The position numbers and the translations under genes were made by a program. From Allobosea caraganae (GTDB lineage: Bacteria > Pseudomonadota > Alphaproteobacteria > Rhizobiales > Beijerinckiaceae): DNA of 64,000 bases. The stretch is from contig NZ_QQTO01000033.1 of NCBI RefSeq assembly GCF_003351345.1, forward strand, positions 248,001-312,000, read 5' to 3'. A model generated the notes under the pieces. The model saw only the letters and a list, made by a program, of their open reading frames with translations. It was not told the DNA's origin and made no database searches. Below are positions 28,868 through 36,904 of this stretch, in pieces. Position 1 is the first letter of the stretch. Each line of letters begins with the position of its first letter.

Positions 28868-29752
28868 ATGGCATTGCGCACCACCGTCGCCGGGATATCG
28901 AGCCCCGAGGCCCTCGCCGAGGCGCTGCAGGCGGCGATGTATCTCGCCGATGACGGCATCGCCACGGCGGGCTACCTCTCGCTCGCACTCGGCAAGCCAC
29001 TGCTGCTGGAGGGCGCGCCCGGCGTCGGCAAGACCGAGGCCGCCAAGGCGCTCGCCGGCATCCTCGGGCGCCAGCTCATCCGCCTGCAATGCTTCGAGGG
29101 TATCGACGCGTCGGCGGCGCTCTACGAGTGGAACTATCCGCGCCAGATGCTCGCGATCCGGCAAGCCCGCGAAGGGGAGACGCTCGACATCTACCGCGAC
29201 GACTTCCTGATCGAGCGGCCGATGCTGACGGCGCTGCGCCGGCCGGACTCGACCGTGCTGCTGATCGACGAGATCGACCGCTCCGACCATGAATTCGAGG
29301 CCTTCCTGCTCGAATTCCTCTCCGATTTCTCGATCTCGATTCCCGAGCGCGGGACGCTGCGTGCCGCCGAACGCCCGGTCGTGGTGCTGACCTCGAACCG
29401 CACCCGCGAGCTGCACGAGGCGCTGCGCCGCCGCTGCGTCTACCACTACATCGCCTATCCCGAGCCGGAGCGGGAGGCGCAGATCATCATGCTGCGCTCC
29501 TCGGCCGTAGCCGAGGGCACGGCGCGCGCCGTCGTCCATGCCGTCGGGCTGCTCCGGCGGGAGCCGCTCGCCAAGCCGCCGGGAGTCGCCGAGGCCGTCG
29601 ACTGGGCTGAGGCCGCGACCGCGTTGGCGCAGACCGGCGCGCCCTGGCCGGAGGCTTTTCGCCGCTCGCTCGGCACCGCGATCAAGGACGAGGAGGACCT
29701 CGCCCATTTGCGCCCGCGCCTGCCGCTCATCATCCCGGGGCTGGCGGCATGA
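28868..29752 (+). CDS. MoxR-family AAA+ ATPase (CoxD-like)
   Basis: 294 residues. Walker A EGAPGVGKTEAAKAL, Walker B VLLIDEIDRSDHEFE, sensor 1 VVLTSNRTRELHEALRRRC with an arginine finger region, and the MoxR lid follow. In CO dehydrogenase clusters CoxD is a chaperone that helps mature the [CuSMoO2] site together with the VWA protein CoxE. Here it sits 4 bp after the split hydroxylase subunit and probably matures or activates that enzyme. The VWA partner is separated by an unusual 292-bp gap of repeats. Confidence 0.9.
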   Translation: MALRTTVAGISSPEALAEALQAAMYLADDGIATAGYLSLALGKPLLLEGAPGVGKTEAAKALAGILGRQLIRLQCFEGIDASAALYEWNYPRQMLAIRQAREGETLDIYRDDFLIERPMLTALRRPDSTVLLIDEIDRSDHEFEAFLLEFLSDFSISIPERGTLRAAERPVVVLTSNRTRELHEALRRRCVYHYIAYPEPEREAQIIMLRSSAVAEGTARAVVHAVGLLRREPLAKPPGVAEAVDWAEAATALAQTGAPWPEAFRRSLGTAIKDEEDLAHLRPRLPLIIPGLAA

Positions 29753-29762
29753 GGGGCCGGAC

Positions 29763-29852
29763 GTCATTGCGAGCGCAGCGACGAAGCAATCCAGGGGCGG
29801 CAGTGCTCTGCGTCCCCCTGGATTGCTTCGTCGCTGCGCTCCTCGCAATGAC
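29763..29852. repeat. Intergenic inverted repeat 1 between CoxD- and CoxE-like genes
   Basis: Left arm about 29763-29797 (GTCATTGCGAGCGCAGCGAC start) and right arm about 29815-29852 are almost perfectly complementary over 35 bp around a 17-nt loop. The sequence resembles dispersed REP-like elements of Rhizobiales. A transcript would fold into a long, stable hairpin. Confidence 0.85.
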
Positions 29853-29869
29853 GAAAAGCGCTGCCATGT

Positions 29870-30001
29870 CCCCTTCCCCCCGCTTGCGGTGGGGAAGGGC
29901 TAGGGATGGGGGGGCGGAAAGCCGGAGCTCCGTCCTTCATCGTCGCGCCGAGCGGCACTGCCCCCCACCCCAACCCTCCCCACCGCAAGCGGGGGGAGGG
30001 A
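29870..30001. repeat. Intergenic inverted repeat 2 between CoxD- and CoxE-like genes
   Basis: Arms at 29870-29913 and 29961-30001 are complementary over about 40 bp with few mismatches; the core is CCCCCCGCTTGCGGTGGGG and its complement. They enclose 47 bp. It directly follows the first inverted repeat, so almost the whole 292-bp gap between the two genes is palindromic repeat and holds no gene. Confidence 0.82.
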
Positions 30002-30044
30002 GCGGGAAGCGTCGCGCCCTACCGCTGATCGAGGGGGCGTCGGC

Positions 30045-31157
30045 ATGATCGCGCCGCTCCCCGCCGCAGCCCGGCCTTTCGTCGCTTTCCCGTCGCTGCT
30101 GCGCGAGCACGGCATCGCGGTCGCGCCCGAGCAGACCACTTCCTTCCTGATGGCGGTCGAGCTGCTCGGGCCGCGCAGCATGGAGCATGTTCGCAAGGCG
30201 GCCGCCGCCACGCTCAGCCCCCATCCGGAGCAGCGCGAGCGCTTCGACGCGCTCTTCGACATGCATTTTCTTGGCGCGTTGGCCGAGCCGGGTGAGGACG
30301 ATTGGCAGCCCGACGAGGACATGTCGGTCCAGGAGGATTCCGGCTCGCGCGAGGTCCTGATCGGCGAGGGGGTCAACGAGACCGGCCAGGCCGCGACCGG
30401 AGCCGAGGCGCTCTCCATCCGTGGCTTGCGGACGCTCGATGAGAGCGAGACGCTGCGTCGCTTCGGCCGGGCGCTGCCGGCGGCGCTGCCACGGCGGCGC
30501 GGCTATCGCCATCGCGGCGCGCGGCGGGGACCGATGGTCGATCTCGCGCGCAGCCTCAAGGCCGCCATCCGCCATGACGGCGAAGTGATGGACCTCAAGA
30601 AGCTCAGGCGGGTCACCCGGCCCCGGCCGATCCTGCTGCTGATCGACGTTTCCGGCTCGATGAAGCAGCGCAGCGACGCCAATCTCGCGCTCGCCCATGC
30701 CGTGGTGCAGGCGGCGCCGCGTGTGGAAGTCTTCACCTTCGGCACCAGGCTCAGCCGCGTCACGCGGGCGCTGCGCCGGCGCCGGCGCGAGCAGGCCCTG
30801 GCCGAGGCCTCTGGGCTGGTCGCCGACTGGGATGGCGGCACGCGCATCGGCGACGCGCTGGGGGCCTTCCTCGCCGTGCCGCGCTTCGCCTCCTATGCGC
30901 GCGGCGCGGTCGTCATCGTGCTGTCGGACGGGCTGGAGCGCGGCGAGCCGGCGGCGCTTGTCAACGCAGTGACGCGGCTTGCGGCGCGGGCCCATCGCAT
31001 CGACTGGCTCACGCCGCTCGCAGCCGATCCCGGCTACCGGCCGGAGACCGAGGCGCTGCGGCTGGTCGCGCCAATGCTCGACAGCCTCACCGATGGCGGC
31101 AGCACGGCGCGGATCTGCCGCCACATCCTCTCGCTCGGAGGCACGGAGGCTGCATGA
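30045..31157 (+). CDS. VWA-domain protein (CoxE-like)
   Basis: 370 residues. A VWA_CoxE-type domain occupies the C-terminal half with an intact metal-ion-dependent adhesion site: ILLLIDVSGSMKQRSD (DxSxS) and later VIVLSDGLERGEP. The N-terminal region has the family LREHGIAVAPEQT start and an RRGYRHRGARRGPMVDL basic stretch. It acts with the MoxR ATPase in hydroxylase maturation in characterised Cox systems. Its stop overlaps the amidohydrolase start (ATGA). Confidence 0.9.
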   Translation: MIAPLPAAARPFVAFPSLLREHGIAVAPEQTTSFLMAVELLGPRSMEHVRKAAAATLSPHPEQRERFDALFDMHFLGALAEPGEDDWQPDEDMSVQEDSGSREVLIGEGVNETGQAATGAEALSIRGLRTLDESETLRRFGRALPAALPRRRGYRHRGARRGPMVDLARSLKAAIRHDGEVMDLKKLRRVTRPRPILLLIDVSGSMKQRSDANLALAHAVVQAAPRVEVFTFGTRLSRVTRALRRRRREQALAEASGLVADWDGGTRIGDALGAFLAVPRFASYARGAVVIVLSDGLERGEPAALVNAVTRLAARAHRIDWLTPLAADPGYRPETEALRLVAPMLDSLTDGGSTARICRHILSLGGTEAA

Positions 31158-32038
31158 CCGATATCGTCGATGCTCATTTCCACATTTGGCGGCAGGCCGA
31201 TCTGCCCTGGCTGCTCGGCCCGATGCAGCCGCGCATCTTCGGCCCCTATGAGCCGATCCGGCGCGACTATCCGGTCTCGGAATATCTCGCCGATGCCCGG
31301 CCCGAGGGTGTGACCCAGGCCGTCTACGTCCAGGCGAACTGGGCGGTCGACCGCTTTCTCGACGAGGTCGATTACGTCTCGCGCGCCTCGGAGAAGGCGG
31401 GCTTCCCGATCGCGATCGTCGCCTATGCCGACATGCTCGCCGAGGATGCGAGGCCGCAGCTCGACCTGCTCGCACGGAACGAGCGGGTCCGCGGCGTGCG
31501 CATGCAGATTCACTGGCACCAGAATACGCTCTACCGTTTCGCAGGCGGCCCCGAGCTTGCCCGCGATCCGCGGCTCGTCGCCAATATCGGGCGGCTGGCC
31601 GATTACGGTTTCAGCTTCGACCTGCAGGTCTTCGCCGATCAGATGGCGGGTGCGGCCGAGCTTGCCGCGTCCTGCCCGGACGTGACCTTCGTTCTCCAGC
31701 ATGCCGGCATGCTGGAGGATCTCTCGACCGAGGGCATCGCCGCCTGGCGCGACGGCATGACTTCGCTTGCGGCGCAGCCGAACATCGCGAGCAAGCTCTC
31801 CGGCCTCGGCACCTTCCTGCGTCGCAACGATGCCGGGCACATCGCCTTCATCGCCGCGCAGACACTCGCCCTGTTCGGGGCCGATCGCTGCCTGTTCGGC
31901 TCCAATTTTCCGATCGAGAAGCTCTGGACCACCTATTCCGAGCTGATCGGCGCGCACCGCGCGGCCGTGCCCGAGGGCGTCTTCGGCAAAGTGTTCAACG
32001 AAACCGCGAGGCGGGTCTACCGCCTCGATGACAAGTGA
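31154..32038 (+). CDS. Amidohydrolase-2 family metal-dependent hydrolase
   Basis: 294 residues, TIM barrel. Seen: the metal motif VDAHFHIWR at the N-terminus, MQIHWHQN, VLQHAGM in the middle and LFGSNFPIEKLW near the C-terminus. The last motif has Asn where many lactonase members have Asp (GSDWP), a variant also common in this superfamily. It probably opens a lactone or amide ring of the oxidised substrate made by the molybdenum hydroxylase (inference). It is coupled by overlap to the VWA gene. Confidence 0.85.
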   Translation: MTDIVDAHFHIWRQADLPWLLGPMQPRIFGPYEPIRRDYPVSEYLADARPEGVTQAVYVQANWAVDRFLDEVDYVSRASEKAGFPIAIVAYADMLAEDARPQLDLLARNERVRGVRMQIHWHQNTLYRFAGGPELARDPRLVANIGRLADYGFSFDLQVFADQMAGAAELAASCPDVTFVLQHAGMLEDLSTEGIAAWRDGMTSLAAQPNIASKLSGLGTFLRRNDAGHIAFIAAQTLALFGADRCLFGSNFPIEKLWTTYSELIGAHRAAVPEGVFGKVFNETARRVYRLDDK

Positions 32039-32051
32039 CGGGAGGAATTCC

Positions 32052-32900
32052 ATGGCGCTCGAAATCAAGATTCTCGACTACGGCGATATCGAGCTGGAAT
32101 CGAGCTTCCTCGTGCTGGGGCGCGATTGCGGCCGCACCCGCCGCGTCCCGACCTATGGCTTCCTGGTCCTTGGCGGCCCCTGGCCGATCGTCGTCGATAC
32201 CGGCTATCGCCACAACCAGATCATGGAGAGCCTCGGCATGCGCGGCCTCCAGTTCCACGAGAACATGATCGAGAACCAGCTCGCCAAATACGGCGTGCGG
32301 ATGGGCGACGTGCGCTATGTCCTGCACACCCATCTCCATATCGACCATGCCGGGAAGGACGAGCTCTTCCCGATGAACACGACGGTCCTCGTCAACCGGC
32401 GCGAGCTCGAATACTCCGTCTCCGGCCTGATGCACCCGCAATATCCCGCGCCCGACATCAAGCACCTGATCGACCGGCTGCATACGCGCGATGCGCTGCG
32501 CTTCGAGGATCTCGAGCTTTCCGGCATGATCGAACTCTTCCCCGGCTGCTATATCGAGGCTGCCGGCGCCCATACCGAGGGCTCGATGAACGTCCATGTC
32601 GACACGGTAGAGGGCCGCGCCATAATTTGCGGCGACGTGATCTACGATTTCAACGACCAGATCGTCACGCCCTTCCACGAGCTGCATGCCAACGAGCCGC
32701 GCACCACCGGCAATCACGGCGTCTCCAAGCGCGAGGAGAAGGCGGCGATCAAGAAGCTGCTCACCGTCGGCAAGTTCCTGCTGCCGGTGCACGACAAGCC
32801 GGCGAAGATCGCCCATGGCCAGGTTGTCGGCCGCATGGACATGGCGGTCCCCGGTCCTGTCGTGCAGTCGCTGCCGGCGCGCAACTGGTTCGCGGCCTGA
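32052..32900 (+). CDS. Metallo-beta-lactamase-fold hydrolase (lactonase-like)
   Basis: 282 residues. The HxHxDH zinc motif appears as HTHLHIDHAG (His94, His96, Asp98, His99). Further ligands are AGAHTEGSMNV and the ICGDVIYDF Asp, and a C-terminal PVHDKP histidine is present. Overall this resembles N-acyl-homoserine-lactonase-type proteins (AttM/AhlD). GGAGG lies 7 bp before the ATG at 32052. In this catabolic context a lactone intermediate is a more likely substrate than a quorum signal, but both remain possible. Confidence 0.85.
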   Translation: MALEIKILDYGDIELESSFLVLGRDCGRTRRVPTYGFLVLGGPWPIVVDTGYRHNQIMESLGMRGLQFHENMIENQLAKYGVRMGDVRYVLHTHLHIDHAGKDELFPMNTTVLVNRRELEYSVSGLMHPQYPAPDIKHLIDRLHTRDALRFEDLELSGMIELFPGCYIEAAGAHTEGSMNVHVDTVEGRAIICGDVIYDFNDQIVTPFHELHANEPRTTGNHGVSKREEKAAIKKLLTVGKFLLPVHDKPAKIAHGQVVGRMDMAVPGPVVQSLPARNWFAA

Positions 32901-32913
32901 GTCCGGCGCCGCC

Positions 32914-34542
32914 ATGACAACCCATGTCGCCGTCCGCCCCGCCTTCGCCGAGCTGATCGACCTGTGGGCGCCCGTGCGCCAGCTCGGCACCGGCTTCGAG
33001 TTCACCGAGGGCCCGGTCTGGCACCCGCGGGAGCAGTATCTGCTGTTCTCGGACATGCCCGGCGACGTGCGCCGCCGCTGGGACAAGGGCGGCGTGCGCG
33101 AGGTCATGCGGCCGGCGAACAAATGCAACGGCATGACCTACGATGCCGAGCTCAGCCTCATCGTTTGCGAGCACGCTACCTCGACACTGGTGCGCGAACG
33201 GCCGGATGGCAGTCGCGAGGTGCTGGCCTCGCATTTCGAGGGCATGGAGCTCAACAGCCCGAACGATGTCTGCGTGAAGTCGGACGGGTCGATCTACTTC
33301 TCCGATCCCTGGTACGGACGCATGCCGGTCTACGGCGTCGAGCGGCCACGCCAGCTCGGCTTCCAGGGCGTCTACCGGATTCCGCCGGGCGGCGGGGCGC
33401 CGGAGCTGCTGGTCGACCGCTACCTGTTCGACCAGCCGAACGGGCTCTGCTTCTGCCCGACCGAGGACCGGCTCTTCGTCAACGACACGGTCCAGCACAA
33501 TATCCGCGTCTTCGACATCCTGCCGGACGGGCGCCTCGGCTCCGGCCGCATCTTCGCCTCCGGCATCGCATCAGTGAGCGAGCCCGGCGTGCCCGACGGG
33601 ATGAAATGCGACGCGCGGGGTAATGTCTGGGTCTGCGGCCCCGGCGGCGTCTGGGTCTATACGATCAAGGGCGAGCTGATCGGCAAGCTGCGCGTGCCAG
33701 AGCTCGTCGGCAACCTGACCTGGGGCGGACCGGATTGGCGCACGCTGTTCCTGACCGCGACGCATTCTCTCTACGCAGTCGAGACCAAGATCGGCCCGCG
33801 GCTCGAGCCCTATATGAAAGTCGGCAGCAGCCAGCGCGCGCGCTCCGATAGCGGCAGCGCAGGCGGGCGTCCGATCTCGGACGTCACCGCCGCGGCTTCC
33901 GTCGCGGCGAGCGGGGTGAAGAAGGCGGCGCCGGGCTACCGGCTCGATCCCTCACGCTGCGCGCTCATCATCCAGGACATGCAGAACGATGTCGTCATGG
34001 AAGGCGGCGCCTTCGCTTCCTCGGGCTCGCCCGCGCATTGCCGGGAGCAGAACGCGGTCGCCAATGCGGTGCGACTGGCGCAGGCGGCGCGGTCGCGCGG
34101 CATTCCGGTGATCCATGTCTGGTTCATCGTCGAGGCCGGCGCGCCGGGCGTCACCATGAACGCGCCGCTCTTCGAGGGGCTGGCCGACGCCAACGCCCTG
34201 GTGCGCGGCGGCTGGGGTGCCGCGCCGGTGCCGGGGCTGGAGGCGCAGGCCGGCGATCACATCGTCGAGAAGCAGCGCATGAGCGCCTGGGAGGGCACGC
34301 GGCTGGAGACCGTGCTCAAGGCGCTCGGCCGCGACGTCGTCATCGTGACCGGCGCCTGGACGAACATGTCGATCGAGCACACCTCCCGCACTGGTGCCGA
34401 CAAGGGCTATTTCATGGTGGTGCCGGAGGATGCCTGCTCGACCATGAACGCCGAATGGCATACGGCCTCAGTCAATTACGCGCTCCAGAACGTGGCCGTG
34501 GTGACCGATGTGGACGCGGTGATCGCCGCGACCAGCGGCTGA
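32914..34542 (+). CDS. SMP-30/gluconolactonase-like domain fused to isochorismatase-like domain
   Basis: 542 residues. Residues about 25-305 form an SMP-30/gluconolactonase beta-propeller (FTEGPVWHPREQYLLFSD, NGMTYDAE, LNSPNDVCVKSDGSIYFSD, DGMKCDARGNVWV). A Gly/Ala/Ser linker follows. Residues about 341-542 are an isochorismatase-like hydrolase (LIIQDMQNDVV, IVEKQRMSAWEGT, VTGAWTNMSIEHTSR). The family triad Asp and Lys are present, but the nucleophile position, normally Cys, is Ser (residue about 486). It is the last gene of the rightward island; the start at 32914 follows the lactonase by 13 bp. It converges with the protease-nuclease locus. Confidence 0.85.
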   Translation: MTTHVAVRPAFAELIDLWAPVRQLGTGFEFTEGPVWHPREQYLLFSDMPGDVRRRWDKGGVREVMRPANKCNGMTYDAELSLIVCEHATSTLVRERPDGSREVLASHFEGMELNSPNDVCVKSDGSIYFSDPWYGRMPVYGVERPRQLGFQGVYRIPPGGGAPELLVDRYLFDQPNGLCFCPTEDRLFVNDTVQHNIRVFDILPDGRLGSGRIFASGIASVSEPGVPDGMKCDARGNVWVCGPGGVWVYTIKGELIGKLRVPELVGNLTWGGPDWRTLFLTATHSLYAVETKIGPRLEPYMKVGSSQRARSDSGSAGGRPISDVTAAASVAASGVKKAAPGYRLDPSRCALIIQDMQNDVVMEGGAFASSGSPAHCREQNAVANAVRLAQAARSRGIPVIHVWFIVEAGAPGVTMNAPLFEGLADANALVRGGWGAAPVPGLEAQAGDHIVEKQRMSAWEGTRLETVLKALGRDVVIVTGAWTNMSIEHTSRTGADKGYFMVVPEDACSTMNAEWHTASVNYALQNVAVVTDVDAVIAATSG

Positions 34543-34545
34543 GAT

Positions 34546-34807
34546 TCAAGGACGTTTTCGGAGCATCGCAGCACCCCAGGTCGTACCGAGCTTCGGGTTC
34601 TTGGTCGCCAAGTGCGCACCGAAGGCCACTGCGAGCCGCAGGTCCTCCATCCGGACGGCTGCCTCCCGAAGCGCTGCCGGATCTCACCCAGGCGGGCCTC
34701 ACTGCCCGCTTCACCCGCCCGACTGTGTCCCTGATGTGCCTGCCGCCTGCAACGTTGGCCAGATTGGTTAGCGAGCGCACGCGCCTCAGCGCCTCCAGCG
34801 CACTCAT
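34546..34807 (-). pseudogene. Small gene coupled to the nuclease, apparently frameshifted
   Basis: An ATG at 34807 overlaps the stop of the trypsin-nuclease gene (ATGA), the arrangement of a translationally coupled partner. The first 40 codons (MSALEALRRVRSLTNLANVA start) look like real protein. The same frame then degenerates into Arg/Ser/Pro-rich sequence and runs antisense into the neighbouring isochorismatase gene. A +1 shift near 34690 gives a protein-like ending, VRMEDLRLAVAFGAHLATKN onwards, that stops at 34546 just before the convergent gene. The likely intact product is about 85-90 basic residues. It may be a regulator, DNA-binding or immunity partner; no family is recognised. A sequencing error or programmed frameshift is also possible. 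Confidence 0.4.
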
Positions 34808-36840
34808 ATGAACCGAATCTGTTCCAGCGCCAGCAGCCCCGGCCTCTCGGCTTCGCCGATCCCCTCCATCTGTCCGGTCAGCGGATCGACGCTCGCAAGC
34901 GGGCCGAAATTCAGGCCGCTGCGCATTTCGATGGTGTGGATCGGCACCTGCGCCGCTGTGCCGAGCTGGGGCGAGGTGAAGGCGCCGAAGACGAACTCCT
35001 CCTCCGACGGAAGATTCTGCTCCTGGTTCATCTCGTAGCCGGTCGCGCAGAGCCGGCCGGTCTCGTCATGGATGAAGGCGATGATCTTCCAGAACGCCAG
35101 CGGTATCCTGACGCCATAGATCGGCCGATCGTGATCGCTGAAATAGGGACCGGTGAAGACGGAAATCTTCATGTCGTCCTCGCGCGCGTGCTGGAGCGCG
35201 TAGTCTTCCAGCGCCAGCCAGATCGGCGCATTGAAGGCCTGCATCTGCGGCGTCGCATTGGTGACGTGCATGGAATCTTCGTTGCCGCGCTTGGCGGTGA
35301 CCGGATCGCCCCAACCGGGATCCTCCCGCCTCGTCATATGCCCGCGGCTGAAGCGCGGCGGGTTGCCGTAGCACTCGTTCATGATCTGCTGCGATTTCAG
35401 GATGCGGGGATCCCATTTCCAACCGACGCGGGCGCTCTTGCGCGACAGGTTGCCGTCGATATTGGTGGCGCTGAAGAAGCACAGGCGCCGCGACCGGCTC
35501 ATCACCACCGAATAATGCTCATAGCGCAAGACGCTGTCCTGCTGCCCCTCGTTGTCGTAGGTCAGTACGTCGCTCGCGGCGCGCTCGACCTTCGGTAGCG
35601 GGACTGTTTCGCCCAGGAAATCGGCCGCGTAGCCCTCGCGGTCGCGGTAGTCCTCCGGCCTGGCCTCTTCGCCTCCGCTCTCGCCGCCGCCGTCATCGGG
35701 CTCGGTTGGCGCTCCGCTCCAGCGGCGCGCCGGCGGCTCCAGGCCGGCTTGCCCGCCGAGCGAGACCGTGATGGTGAGCGGTATCGTCAGGCTGGCCGAG
35801 CCCGACGCTCCCTGCGGGGCGGCGGCCTTGCTGCGGACCGGCGGTGCCGGGGGCGGGACCGGGTTCGCCGTTTCCCGTCGCGTCCGGCCGCTGCGTACGC
35901 GGCGCAGCAGATCCTCGACCACATCGGCCCTGACGGCGTAGTTGGTCGCCAGGAAGCTGCCGCTGAAATGCAGGCCCACGGCCAGGCCGCTATCGAGATC
36001 GACGAGGACGGAGCCGGAATTGCCGCCGAGCGTGGTGCAATTGTGCTGGAGCCTCGTCTGCTCGATCTTCGTCACCGCGCCGGGCGCGAGGCGCTTGCTG
36101 TCGAAGACGTTGCCGTAGAGCCGCAGCATCAGATCGGGCTCGGGAATCCGGCTGTCATAGGCGGGGTAGCCGATCGTCGCGACGGCGGGGGTCTCCCTGA
36201 TCGTCGCCGAGAGCTTGATTGGCTCGGCCAGCCTGGCGTCGCCACTGGTGAGCTTGATCTCGAAGAAGGCGACGTCCGGGCCGGGCTCCTCCTCGATGTG
36301 CAGAGGCCGCAGCAGCTCGAATTCGAGCGCGGCCGGATTGTCGATCTCCTGCAGGAAATCGGCTCGGGCGCTCATCAGCCCCTGCGAGCCCATCCGGAAG
36401 GCGAAGCCCTCGCCGCGGCGCTGGGCAAATTCCTGGGCGACGTGCCGGTTGGTGACGAGCACGTTCTCGGCGACCACCCAGCCGGTGCCGACCCAGTCGA
36501 GCCTGCCGCCCTGCAACTCCACCCGCCCGACGGCCCGGATCGCGCGGTCGAGATGCTCCTTGGCGCCGGCCAGCCGCTCCTTCCAGAGTTCGCTCTCGGC
36601 CGGATCGGCGAAAGCGAGTTCGGTCGTGCCGCCCTTGACGGCGAGGACCGGGCGCAGCCGCCGCATCACTATGCTCTCGCTGTGGACGGCGCTTTCGACC
36701 GCACCGCCCGGAAGGCCCTCGAGCGTCCCAGTTTCCTGCCCGCTGCGGGCCGCCATGCCCTCTTCGTGCAGGCGCGGGTCCTGCCGCCTGATCTCATCGT
36801 TGAGCCCGCGCAACCTCTCCAGAATTCGCTCGCTTTTCAT
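34804..36840 (-). CDS. Trypsin-like protease fused to DNA/RNA non-specific endonuclease
   Basis: 678 residues, no signal peptide. Residues about 100-310 are a V8/trypsin-like serine protease with triad His133 (VTNRHVAQEF), Asp189 (DVAFFEIK) and Ser275 (LGGNSGSVLVD). A Pro/Ala/Gly-rich linker spans 322-395. Residues about 435-660 form an endonuclease of the Serratia/EndoG NUC family: the active-site R-G-H at 499-501 (FSRGHMTRRED), then HVTNATPQMQAFN, which supplies the family Asn metal ligand. The start at 36840 is preferred over an ATG at 36948 because of a GGGGA site and protein-like composition. It is 64 bp downstream of a subtilisin gene. The fusion suggests a nuclease effector gated or released by proteolysis (inference). 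Confidence 0.82.
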   Translation of the reverse strand: MKSERILERLRGLNDEIRRQDPRLHEEGMAARSGQETGTLEGLPGGAVESAVHSESIVMRRLRPVLAVKGGTTELAFADPAESELWKERLAGAKEHLDRAIRAVGRVELQGGRLDWVGTGWVVAENVLVTNRHVAQEFAQRRGEGFAFRMGSQGLMSARADFLQEIDNPAALEFELLRPLHIEEEPGPDVAFFEIKLTSGDARLAEPIKLSATIRETPAVATIGYPAYDSRIPEPDLMLRLYGNVFDSKRLAPGAVTKIEQTRLQHNCTTLGGNSGSVLVDLDSGLAVGLHFSGSFLATNYAVRADVVEDLLRRVRSGRTRRETANPVPPPAPPVRSKAAAPQGASGSASLTIPLTITVSLGGQAGLEPPARRWSGAPTEPDDGGGESGGEEARPEDYRDREGYAADFLGETVPLPKVERAASDVLTYDNEGQQDSVLRYEHYSVVMSRSRRLCFFSATNIDGNLSRKSARVGWKWDPRILKSQQIMNECYGNPPRFSRGHMTRREDPGWGDPVTAKRGNEDSMHVTNATPQMQAFNAPIWLALEDYALQHAREDDMKISVFTGPYFSDHDRPIYGVRIPLAFWKIIAFIHDETGRLCATGYEMNQEQNLPSEEEFVFGAFTSPQLGTAAQVPIHTIEMRSGLNFGPLASVDPLTGQMEGIGEAERPGLLALEQIRFI

Positions 36841-36904
36841 GATGGCGTCCCCGCTCTCGCTGCTCGATTGCCGTCGATCATTCCAAACGTTGGCCGCTCG
36901 ATTC

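Noticed and set aside
26067-31157. Assignment as a true CO dehydrogenase (coxMSLDE)
   Set aside because: Gene order matches, but the large subunit lacks the AYxCSFR active-site loop and has a xanthine-dehydrogenase-like STAMRGFG loop; substrate left open.
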